Origin: Alligator mississippiensis
Lineage: Eukaryota > Chordata > Crocodylia > Alligatoridae
Reading direction: 5' to 3'
DNA: 64,000 bases
NCBI RefSeq assembly: GCF_030867095.1
Contig: NC_081826.1
Span: 35,504,001 to 35,568,000, forward strand
Both the position numbers and the translations under genes were made by a program. The notes below the pieces were generated by a model. The model did no database searches and was not told where the DNA came from. It worked only from the letters and a program-made list of their open reading frames with translations. Within the stretch, counting starts at the first letter, position 1, and the number at the start of each line of letters is the position of its first letter. This document shows, piece after piece, positions 36,801 through 48,800 of this stretch.

Positions 36801-39800
36801 TTGTTTCACCTGCTGTTCTGAATGTTGCTGTTGTGGTTTCTGATTTTTAAATATTCTTCCTTTCCCACATTCATTTTATTTAAGACAAGTGGTGTTGACT
36901 CAGATGAGATGGGTCAGACCGATGGCTGGAAACAAGGTGCAAATTTGCTATGGCATGGAAACTACCAAACAAAAACTAGCTTTCAGCTCTGGATGGATAC
37001 AAGTTCCTAGTTTACAATGTCTGACCCCTCCCACAGCCTTGGGGTGAGGTCGGGAGAAAGCAAAAGTGCTCAACAGAAACAAAGCTACAACTGTCTTATT
37101 ATGGTCTCTGCCCTTTCAGCCACATTGTCGCTAGTCACGAAGCTTATGCTTTGGGGCAAAGCATCCACACCAGAAGACAGGCGGGTGATCCAGGCTGACC
37201 TGGACAGGCTCAGCAAGTGGGCGGATGAGAATATGATGGTGTTCAACGCCGATAAATGCAAGGTTCTCCACCTTGGGAAGAAAAACCCGCAGCATCCTTA
37301 TAGGCTCGGCAGTGCTGTGTTGGCTAGCACTATGGAAGAAAGAGACTTGGGGGTCATCATTGACCACAAGATGAACATGAGCCTGCAATGCGATGCTGCG
37401 GCTAGTAAAGCGACCAAAACGCTGGCTTGCATCCATAGATGCTTCTCAAGCAAATCCCGGGACATCATTCTCCCCCTGTACTCGGCCTTAGTGAGGCCAC
37501 AGCTGGAGTACTGCATCCAGTTTTGGGCTCCACAATTCAAAAAGGATGTGGAGAAGCTTGAGAGAGTCCAGAGAAGAGCCACGCGCATGATCAGAGGTCA
37601 GGGAAGCAGACCCTACGATGACAGGCTGAGAGCCCTGGGGCTCTTTAGCCTGGAAAAGCGCAGGCTCAGGGGTGATCTGATGGCCACCTACAAGTTTATC
37701 AGGGGTGACCACCAGTATCTGGGGGAACATTTGTTCACCAAAGCGCCCCAAGGGATGACGAGGTCGAATGGTCACAAACTACTACAAGATCGTTTCAGGC
37801 TGGACATAAGGAAGAATTTCTTTACTGTCCGAGCCCCCAAGGTCTGGAACAGCCTGCCGCCGGAGGTGGTTCAAGCGCCTTCATTGAACACCTTCAAGAT
37901 GAAACTGGATGCTTATCTTGCTGGGATCCTATGACCCCAGCTGACTTCCTGCCCTTTGGGCGGGGGGCTGGACTCGATCTTCCGAGGTCCCTTCCAGCCC
38001 TAATGTCTATGAAATCTATGAAATTGAGTACAAGAATATAGATGAAAACTTAAAGGGGAATATAGTTGTTTTTAATAAAAGTATAACGGAAAGCCTCAAC
38101 TGACAGATATGTCTCTTGCATCACTGTGTCAGGGAAGCAAGAGCATGTTTAGTATAAACTCTTTCAGCATAAATTGATTGTGTTGGGAAGGTCTATACCT
38201 GATTCCCTTGGGCACCACAACTGGGGAAATGGAGCTAAATTAACTAGAGAGACAATCTAATAAGACTCACACAACTCATCAAGCCAATTAAAGAGGACAA
38301 CTTTTTCTGTGATTTATGAACTTTGTTTCATGAAAATATGAAAAAGTGTTAAAAACATTAAACAAATTTATTAGTACGAAAATGCACAACAATTAATGTT
38401 TAATGTTAAAGTATTAAAGTAATAATTTAATGTTGACCTAACAAACAGTGTTTGAGAGGAGCCAATTTAGATTATTATTCAGAGCAATGTATTATATAGT
38501 TACGTTAACTTCACATACAAAGGGAAATAATTTTTTTTTTAAACTTTCAAAAACAAAACAAGGTAGAAATTAGAAGATTTTTGTCTGGGGCTTGCGAAAT
38601 ACATTGTTATCCCCTCAAAATATAAACAATATTTCTGACTATATTACTACACTTTTACTAAAGAAAATTGAACACAGCATCTGTTGAAATAAATTGTATC
38701 TAACTGCCCTAGAAATAAGCAATATGTCATGTCTGGGTTGTAAAATACAGCACAAATTATTAGAAAAAAAGGAGTTCAAATTCTTGTGGCCTTAGAGTGG
38801 AACAAATTACCAGAAATTACCAGAAATAACTGTTTTGGCATTTATCATTCTTGTTGTTAATTACACTTTTAATGTAACTAATGTGTTTACTGTAAATAGA
38901 TTTAATAGGCCACATTTTCTAAAATTGCATGCAAAATTGTTTGTGCCTATATTTTCTTATTGAAAATCATCCATAAACTGAATGTAAAAGAAGCCTAGAA
39001 AAGGCCAATTTGAAAATGTAACTCACTGGAATATATTCTTGCCTGAGATCTGGAACCTGTCCAGCTAAGAACTCCCCCAGTGGGAGAGGGGAGCTGTTGG
39101 CTGATACAGAGCCATTTGAATAGACACTTGCTACAACTTCCTTGACTCCAGCATAGAAAGACAGGTGCAGAGAAAGACAGTTTTACAGGTGGGAAGCTGT
39201 AACCAATAGCTTGAGTACTGTCAGCTCCCACACTAAGCAGATCTCACTACCGGAGGGAACCTAGCTGAAGAGTGGGCAAAGCCTGGCCCATGGGCCGGAT
39301 TTGGACTGCAGCAGACTCCATTCCCACGGAGCCCCCAGCAGTGGTGGAGCTGTGACAGTGCAGGGCCAGGATTTCAATGGAGACCAGCCCCATAAGTCCT
39401 GGTAGGGCACGCAGTTGGGGGGGGAAATGCTCTAGGGCTGGGATCTCGTGGTGATGACAGCATGGTCCAGAGCCAGGGCAGAACCGCGACCTGCTAATGG
39501 CATGCCCTGGGCTAGATTTCATTTTGTAGCAAGAGAGGAATTTTTTCATTTTGCTCAGTGGTTTGTTCTATTTCACCTCTTATAACAACCTGGAAACCTA
39601 GTTCATGGTGACTGATTATGGACTCTGAACTACCGGCAGTAACTTCATTTGAATGGAACACAAAATGGAAGTCTTGAGCGCTTGTGTTCATAAAAGTTCT
39701 CATAATATTTTTTGCAAATGTAGAGATGCTAACTGCATTTTCTGACCAAAATTCCAATGATGTTATGCAGTTTTTGCCTGTCTGGAATCCCTCTGCCATC

Positions 39801-42800
39801 TGGATTAGATTATCATCATTAATAAAGAATGATAGGTCTTCGTGTTGCTTTTAAGACATACCAAAAGCCAAAAGAGACCTGTCCAAAATGATTTACTATC
39901 ACCTTGTCTTCATTTCCCATCCTACAGAACTGTCTAATATTATGGAGCAATGTTAAACAGCTATTCTTGCTCCTTATACAGGGCCAGGGAAAAACGTATA
40001 CATATCAGAGAAAACCACTACATGATTTTTTCTATATAGAGGTTATACACAGTGGGGCAAAACTCCCCTAGATAATAGATTTACTACCAGTAACATGCAC
40101 ACCACGTTGGAAGTCAACCAGAAGGAAGAGCCTTCCTCCATGATGTTACCTCTGCAGGAGCAAAATCAGAGGTCCCTGTCAGCTTGAGGAAGTGGGAAAA
40201 CCTACTCATTGAGATTGACATACCTACTTATTGAGATTTTCACTGTTAGGCCTGGTCCTATTTTAGAGGGGACCCTGCTTTACTGTAGGTTCCCTTAACA
40301 GACACTCTCTTTCCATGAGGGAATCAAGATCTGGCACAGCTCTCGACAATGCCAAGGAGTATAATACATCTTAGCCTCCTTTGGAGAAAATGACACTATA
40401 TAAACAAAAGAACAGTTTAAAATAAATTTATCAGTGTAGCATGGTTAGTTTCATAACTCAACCCCTTACTATTTTCACAGTTAAATTGCTGCTGGCCTTA
40501 AGAAACTCGCTGCTTCTTAAGGTACAGCAACTGTAAACCCCACAATGCAATCACAACTTATTTAAGAGAATCGAAATGGAACAATTAATAAACCAATCAT
40601 GTCATTTTGTAAATGACAAAGATACAGTATTTCTGACCTTCAGGCACAAATATATACTAAGAAAGGAAGTTGTTTGCACTGTATCTTTAGTAGCTTATTA
40701 GGTCAAAATAAAATAAAAACATCCCCACTGAGTGATAGAACACTTCCTTAAATCTCTGCCTACGCATCTGTGGACTAATACTGCATACATCATTCTGTTT
40801 AAAAAAAAAAAAAATTATATTATGACTGCTGACTTGGGAATATACTGATTTTGAAAACCACTCACTGGGGAAATATTCCAACCTCAGCAGATGCATGAGA
40901 TGCTCAACTCTAGCCTGATTTCATATACCTTATTTTCTTGCACATTACATGCCTTCAAATAAAACATGCACTTTGTTTGGGAAGGCATAATGAAGAAAAA
41001 AGGATTGGCCATGGGTGAATACTGATCACAGAGCAGGGGCACAATTGATTTTTCAGTGTCACTAACCCTCCCCTAGCTGCTCAGCCAAAAGTTAAAATTT
41101 TAACCCCCTCTTAGCCACTGCTGATTTGGCAGCAGCTATGACAGGATTATAACTCTAGGTCTAACACTGAAGAGCAGACTGTCCCTGGAGTGGACTCTGC
41201 TGCCTGGAAGTTAGGCACAGCCCCTGGCAGCTATTCCAGTCTCTCTGTGCTTCAGTTCCAATGCTGAAATCAGCTACCTTGCTTAAAACATATCCCCCAG
41301 TTTTGTAGGGCTAATTTTTGGAGAAAAGATGCATGTAAATATGCAAGTAAACATGGTAATTTAGAAAAAGATAAGAGCGAATTACTAGTACAAAACATGC
41401 TAAAGATAATCACAATTTATGCTATGTGTTCTTTCTCTTGCTACTAATTGTGTAACCTTGTTACGGTTATTACTTATTTGTACTGTTAAAGCATAACAGT
41501 AGGTAAGGCACTGAAACCAATGGCATAGATTACATATTTTAGGACAGACACATAAGTAAACAGCGAATTCAAGATTATTAAAATTATCCTAATCCACTTT
41601 TATTTCCAAACATACAATTCTTGCTAATCTGATATACAGGAAACTCTCAGTATTCGTGGATTCAGCATTCGTGGTTTCAAATATTCGCGAATGCCAAACC
41701 TGCATTTTAAATACACTTTAAGCACTTCCCGGAGCTCCTTAGGATCTCTGCGCTTGCTGCTGCAGGGCTCCTGCCGCCACCCCCAGGCTCCTGCTGTCAC
41801 TGCCAGAGACGTGCCCCCCTCCCAGCGACCAGGGGCACTGCATTCATGAACATTGACTGCATTCATGAATGCAATGCCTTATTTGCGGATTTTACCATTT
41901 GCAGGGATGACGGGAACATATCACCCGCGAATGGCGAGGGTCGCCTGTAAACAGAGGTACAATTCTTCACAGCAAATCAAATCTCCTGGGTTATTTTCCA
42001 GAGCTCCCGTCTCCCAGCCAGCACAATTTACATACCCTCCCATCTTTACATATTCAAACTAATATTCTCAAACTGCAGATGACTCTGACTCCCCATTGTT
42101 TTGTAGCTGAGCAATCATCTACACCTGTTCACAATCAATGTAAAATGCTACCATATAAGAACGTAGCATTTTCTATTCACTTTGCATTCTCCATAAACAG
42201 ATGTAAAATGATGACAAAATGTGAAAAGCAACAGGAAATCAGGTCTACCTCCAAAATATTAAAGTCCTTAAAAAATTAACAAGTTATTATAAGGATTAAG
42301 ACCTCATTTTATATGTGCAAAGCATAGATTTTAGAGGTGCACCGATAAAGATTTTTTTGCCTGATACTGATAGCCAATTATTAACCAGTCATATCGGCTG
42401 ATATCGATCTGATAATCTATTTACAGGACTGCAGCCCAACAGCATGGAGACCAGTGCCCTGCTAATAAGTCCGTGGGGGTCAAGTGGTATGGGGGAGACA
42501 GATTGAGGCCCCCATGATGAGGAGGGAAGGAGTGGGGCAGGGGCTGGGGCAGGAACAGGCACTGCCCAGCCCAGCCAGGGCGGTCAATGCAGCCCTGGGG
42601 CCAAAAGCAGGATGGAGCTGCGAGCGACTTGTCCAGAGGCATGGGGGTGTGGGCAGCTCTCCACTGCTGCCTGCACCGCCCAGGGAACCATGGGCCCCCC
42701 TGGATTTGTGCACAGGGTGAGGGCGGGCTGCCTGCTGTGAGCTTGGGGCTAGAGGCTGCTCCAGCCTCTTCCCACCGGGGGGAGGAGGTGGGGCTGGGCA

Positions 42801-45800
42801 GGGGTTACTTGTGAAGTGGCACTGAGAGGGGTGGCTATGGGGAAGCTACAGGGAATTTTGGGGTGGCTTTCTCGCGCAAGAGAAAGGCAGGGGAAGCCCC
42901 AAACAAGGGCAGTACTAGGGGAGGGCTTGGGGGGCAATAGCCACCCCAAAATTCCCTGTAGCCCCCCGTAGCCACCCTACCCAGTGCTGCTGCCGCCACC
43001 ACCCACTGCCACCCCTGCTGGGAAGAGGCTGGAGCAGTCCCTAGTCCCAAGCCTGCAGCAGGCAACCTGCCCTTGCACTGCACACAAATCTGAGGCGGCA
43101 CATGCCTCCTCAAGGGGTACGCGCAGTGGCAGGAAGCCACCTTCCCTCCCCCTCCATGCCCACTGGATGAGCTGCCTGCAGCTTTATCCCTCTCCCAGCC
43201 CCAGGTGGCATTCACTGCCCTGGCTGGGCTGGGTAGGACCTGCTCCTGCCCCTGCCTCTACCCACTCCCTCCCTCACCATGGGGGTCTTGATCTACACCT
43301 CCCCATGCCCTTTTGCCTTCCATGCTGCCCGACTGCTTTCCTGGCCACATGCATGCTGTAGCTGCGCACATGCACGTGGCATTTAGCAGTGACATTATCA
43401 GCTACACCTACCCAAAAACTCCGATGGCCAATAAAATGATTTTTTCTTTTATCAGCACTGATCCGATATGCCACTGATATATTAGTGCACCTCTAATAGA
43501 TTTGATTACGGATGTACTCATCACTCAAATCTGTAAACTCCTGGTCAGTTCTGACAGAGGTAACATATCAATCATATATAAGTAAAGATAGTTTAAGTCA
43601 GGGGTTTTCAAACTGTGGGTTGCAACCCCCCTGGGGGTTGCGAGCAACTTAAAAGGGGCTGCAAACTTCCCAGGGAGTACACACTGCGGCGTGGGGGGTG
43701 GCGTGGAGTGGTGGATGGCAGCAGTGGCAGCTGCTGCATGCAAGCTTCCCGTCCCCCACCACCACCACCATCCAGCACTTGGGGTCACAGTATCACAAAA
43801 TTTGAGAACCCCTGGTTTAAGGGAAATTTCATTTCCAACTTATATTGTTTATGCATATAGACACTTTATACAGTATAATCTCATGTCCCCGTTAATAACA
43901 ATAAGAATTCTGTATAATGTCAAGTTTAGTATGCATTCTTTAAACTGTAAATGTAGTACATATTTAGAAAAAACCTTGCCTTTTAATAACCATTTTTTGT
44001 ACTTATAAAATGATCAAAATTTCAAAAAGATATATTCTAAATATTTAACAATCACAGTAAAGCCAACCTCTAGTTAAATATTGTTTATTTGGGGACTGCA
44101 AAAGGCCCATGTAACATTTTTTAATGATGTAGCAAACACGTTGATATAATTCACTCTAACTGATATAACTTAGACTTCAAGAGACAGATCTAGTCAAGTT
44201 GCTGAATGGCGCTACTGGGATTTCACCAATTAAGCACAGTTCTGAGGCCTATTTTTGCAGGTGAGATAACAAAGGAATAACTATATTATCCCAACAAAAA
44301 GAACATTATTTCAACAAACCCCATTTGCCATAGTTTAATTCCCAAAATTCTCTCATGCTCTAGTGCAGGGCTGACCACCTTATACTGCCATCTCTATTTG
44401 AAGCAGTAACACATTTTACTACTCTGACTATGGGATATGTCTAACTTTACTTTGGCTAGCCTGGGTAGCAAGAGCAGCAAAACTTGCAATGGCATAGTGT
44501 CAGTCACACAGAGTCCTTGGCAAGTATTCACAACTGACAACCATGCTTCTATAACAGTGGTCACCAACCAGTGGATCTTCATCTATCGGTAGATCTCAGA
44601 GCCTCTTGCGGCAGATTTTGGAGCCTCTTGAACTTGATCCGAGGCTGGGGCGTGGGGCTGAGAGCCCGCATGCACGGATGCCTGTGCCCCAGCCCAGCAG
44701 GTCAGTCTGTGGGGGAGGGAAGGGACAGGGGCTAGATCAAGGCCCCCACAGTGAGGGACAGTGCTGCAGAGGCAGGAGCATGGGTAAGTTGAATGGGGCC
44801 CCGGCTGGGTGGGACTTACCTGCTGGGGAGGCGCACCCCCAAATCGTTTTTTCTCTCTCTGCCTTCATCTGCTCCCCATCCTTCCCTCCCCACAGACTTA
44901 CCTGCTGGGGAGGGGGCAGGGAGGGCAGTGCACAGTAGCTCTTGGGTTGCTTTTAAATGCCAAAGGTGATCTACTTAAAAAGGGAGACCACTGTTCTATA
45001 GCATCACTGCTCTGTTATCTGAGCAAGCTCAGGTATAACTACATGTATAATAATCACATCTCTGGTTACAATACAGCCATGGTCCAAATGTCATCTAACA
45101 CAGACAAAGAAAAAAGGAATACAGTTTTAAAACTTTCTTTGGGCATATTAGAGTCAAGTTGGAGTATACTTGTTGGAGTATCAGTCAGAGTCAAATTGAG
45201 TTTATGATCCTAAGAAAAGAAAGGAAGGAGAGCAGCAGAGTAAGGACTCTGGACTTCAAGAAAAGCAGACTTCAACTTGCTCAGAGAACTGATGGGCAGG
45301 ATCCCCTTGGAGGCTATCTGAGGGAGAAAGGAGTCCAGGAGAACTGGCAGCTGTACTTCAAAGAAACCTTATTGAGGGCACAGGAAGGAACCATCTCAAT
45401 GAGCAAGAAGACTAGCAAGTATGGCAGAAGGCCAGCTTGGCTTAGCAGGGAACTCTTCAGTAAGCTAAATTACAAAAAGGAAGCTTACAAGAAGTGGACA
45501 CTTGGATAAACAACTAGGGAAGAGTATAAGAGTATTGCTCAGGCATGCAGGGATGAAATCAAGAAGGCCAAAGCACAATTGGAGGTGCAGCTATTAAGGG
45601 ACATGAAGGGCAAAAAGAAGAGTTTCTGCTTTCTACAAGTATGTGAGCAACAAGACAAGAATCAAGAAAAGTGTGGGTCCCTTACTGAATGGGGGAGGCA
45701 ATCTAGTGAGAGATGATATGGAAAAGGCTGAAGTGCTCAATGCCTTTTTCACCTTAGGCGTCACAGGCTAGGTCAACTCCCAGACTACTGCACCTGGCAG

Positions 45801-48800
45801 CACAGTTTGGGGAAGAGGGGAGCAGCCAACAGTGGCAAAAAAACAGGTTAGGGACTATTTAGAAAAGCTGGATGTGTTCAAGTCTATGGGGCCAGATGCA
45901 ATGCACCTGAGCGTGCTGAGGGAGTTGGGCAATGTGATTGCTGGGTCACTGGCTATTATCTTTGAAAATCTGTGATAAGTGGGTTGTCACAACCCAAAGG
46001 TGTGATTTTTTGTTTGTGTGTGTGGTTCGGCACCGCTAAATTATTTCCCGCCAATTTGTCGCTTTCTTTGCACGGTAGAGTTCTCTGCTGCTAGAGAGAA
46101 ATCTGGTGCAGCAGGGGATTTCCCGCCGGATTTCAGCTTCTTTGCAGCGTGCATCTCTTTCTTGCATCGTAGTGATACACGCTGTAAAGAAGTTCCCGCC
46201 ATTTGTATTAGGATTCGCGCCACGTTATTGGCCGATTCCTAATTTAGGCACACGTGGCAGCTAGCGATTGGCTTGCTAGCCGTACAAAAGGCTTGTGTAG
46301 TTTCCGCCCAAGTTGGAGGACTCCACGAACATCCGGAGGAGGGAGGACGAGAGAGATTCTGTGTGAAGATCTCCAAGTGCTGCGAACCCTCGCGGACCCG
46401 ACGCGCCTCCCCTAAGCAGGCAATAGAACCGAGCTTACGGAGCTTTTCGCTTCTCCCCGTCGCCGATCGCAATCCTAGACGTATCCCTTTCCTGTAACTT
46501 TGGACCCGCGGAGCCTAAGTAACTCTGGGGAAACTTTTCGAACTCAACTTTACCGGACCCGCGGAGCCTAGCAAACTCTGTGGGAGCAATCGATTTGTCA
46601 GAGTCCTCCAACGAGGGTTCAAGCAGGAGCTGTGCCTGGAAACCTGTCCAGCCTACACCAATACCATCTTCGGGTGTAAGTAAATAATCTTTTCAATCAA
46701 CCATTATGCCTCCGTAACTAATTCTAACTCGCGTGCGATAAACCGCCCCGCAGTTCTCTCCAGCCCCGCATGCCCGGGCTGCTGGCCACAGCCCGCGTGT
46801 GCACCGAAGACGGGTCCAGTACGACCCCGGTTTGCTCCCGGCTTGCCCATGGCAGCCAGAATGGGATCGGAATCACCGCCGCACATGGCGACGAGGGCGG
46901 GATCGGGGCCCGGCCTGCGCATGGGTGAGGTCCCAGAGGACTGGAAAAGGAGAAATATTAGGGGTGCACCGATAAAAGATTTTCTTGGCCAACACTAATA
47001 GCTGATGATTAACCAACCATATCTGGCCAATTCCGATCCGATAACAGATATTTAGTAATAGTGCAAGGCATTTTAAACAACTGACATTAATAAACCTTTT
47101 TTTTGTTTGTCTTACATTTATAAACACACACACACATTCCTCCTGTCTCTGCCCCCGACGAAAAAGGTGGCAACCACCTTATTCCCACATGTTGTCCTCT
47201 CACCCACAGCTCCTACCTGCAGCCCATGCTGCCATCCTGGACAGGCGGGGTGGACTCTAGTGTGGACAGTGGCGCTAGGCACTTTGGGGCCCCAGAGCAC
47301 ACCGCTGCCTTGGCACCAGTGGGCCCTGTGTAGTTGAGCTCCCGTGGCCGCCAGGGAGAAGCTACTTTTGCAAAGGTGCCCAGTACCCAACAGACCAGAA
47401 CGTCTCTCGCATGGCGCCTTACCCGCCTATGCGCAGCCTGTCTCTGCAGCAGCCCTGGCACTCAGGCCCTTGCTGTGTGCACAGAGTCTCCCACAGCATT
47501 CTCACCATTAAGCAGGAACTACAGATTGGGTGAATGGTCTGGAAGGTGGACAAAGCATTGGCTGGATTGTCGGGCTCAGAGAGTAGTAGCCAATGGCTCA
47601 ATGTCTAATTGGCAGCTGGTATCAAGTAGAGTGCCCAAGGGTCAGTCCTAGGGCTGGTTTTGATCAATATCTTCATCAACAATCTGGAAGATGGGATGGA
47701 GTGCACCCTCAGCAAGTTTGCAAATGAAACCAAGCTGGAGGGAGTTGTAGATATGCTGGGGGATAGGCTAGGATTCAGAGACCTCAGAGGATTGGCCCAA
47801 AAGAAATCTCACGAGGTTCAATAAGGACAAGTGCAAATTCCTGCACTTAGGACAGAAGAATCCCATGCACTGCTACAGCCTGGGGACTGACTGGCTAGGC
47901 AGCAACTCTGCAGAAAAGGACCTGGGGGTTACAGTGGACAGTAAACTGAACATAAGGCAGCAGTGTGCTCTTGTTGTGAAAAGGGCTAAGTGGGCTGCAT
48001 AAGTAGGAGTATTGCCAGCAGAACAAGGGAAGTGATTCTTCCCCTCTATTCAGCACTGATGAGACCAGATCTTGAGTACTGGCTCCAGTCTTGGGCTCCC
48101 CACTACACAAAGGAAGTGGACAAATAGGAAAGAGTCCAGCAGAAGGTAACACAAATGATTAGAGGGTGGGGCAGATTTCTGAGGAGCAGCTGGGGGAACT
48201 GAGAATATTTAGTCTGGAGAAGAGAAGACAGAGAGGATATAATAGCAGCCTTCAACTACCCAAAGGGTGGTTCCGAAGAGGATGAAGCTGTACTATTCTC
48301 AGTGGCGGCAGATGAGAGAACAAGTGGCAATGCTTTCATATTGCAGCAAGCGAGGTTTAGGTTTGATACTAGGGAAAGCTTTCTCACTTGGAGGGTAGTA
48401 AAGCACTGGAACAGGATACCCAGAGAGGTTGTGAACTCTCCATCACTGGAAGTTTTGAAGACCCAGCTAGACAAAGCCTTGACTTGAATGATCTAGTTGG
48501 GGCTTGACCTGCTTTGAGCAGGGCGCTGGACTAGATGACCACCTGAGGTCTCTTCCAACCCCTATTTTCTATGATTCTGTGCTCTGCCTCTAACATTCTC
48601 AGCTTTCAAGCAGGCTTTTCTAATTGTCTCCATTGGTTCTCCTTCTAGATTTGCAAGTTTTGTTCCAGTCATACTTCTAGTTTGGCTAGAATCCATAAAA
48701 CTGTTTCTTAACATCTCCTTAAAATGATTTATCTAGCTATGTGACACCTATCAACATAGTATCCAAATATACTTGGGGATTGAGGCAGAAATGTAAACTG

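Larger units (their letters stand above)
45195..48580 (+). mobile_element. CR1 LINE mosaic broken by two insertions
   Basis: Three CR1 pieces lie in order. 45195-45975 covers the region before the RT ([34 protein letters not shown]) up to the IFEN-like segment; 46923-46957 resumes with MGEVPEDWK; 47482-48580 covers the rest of the RT, the C-terminal region and the 3' tail with GGACTAGATGACC and CTATGATTCT. The gaps are a CpG-rich insert (45976-46922) and a hAT-like end (46959 on) with loss of about 280 bases of RT. Order and orientation agree throughout, so it was one copy. Confidence 0.85.
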
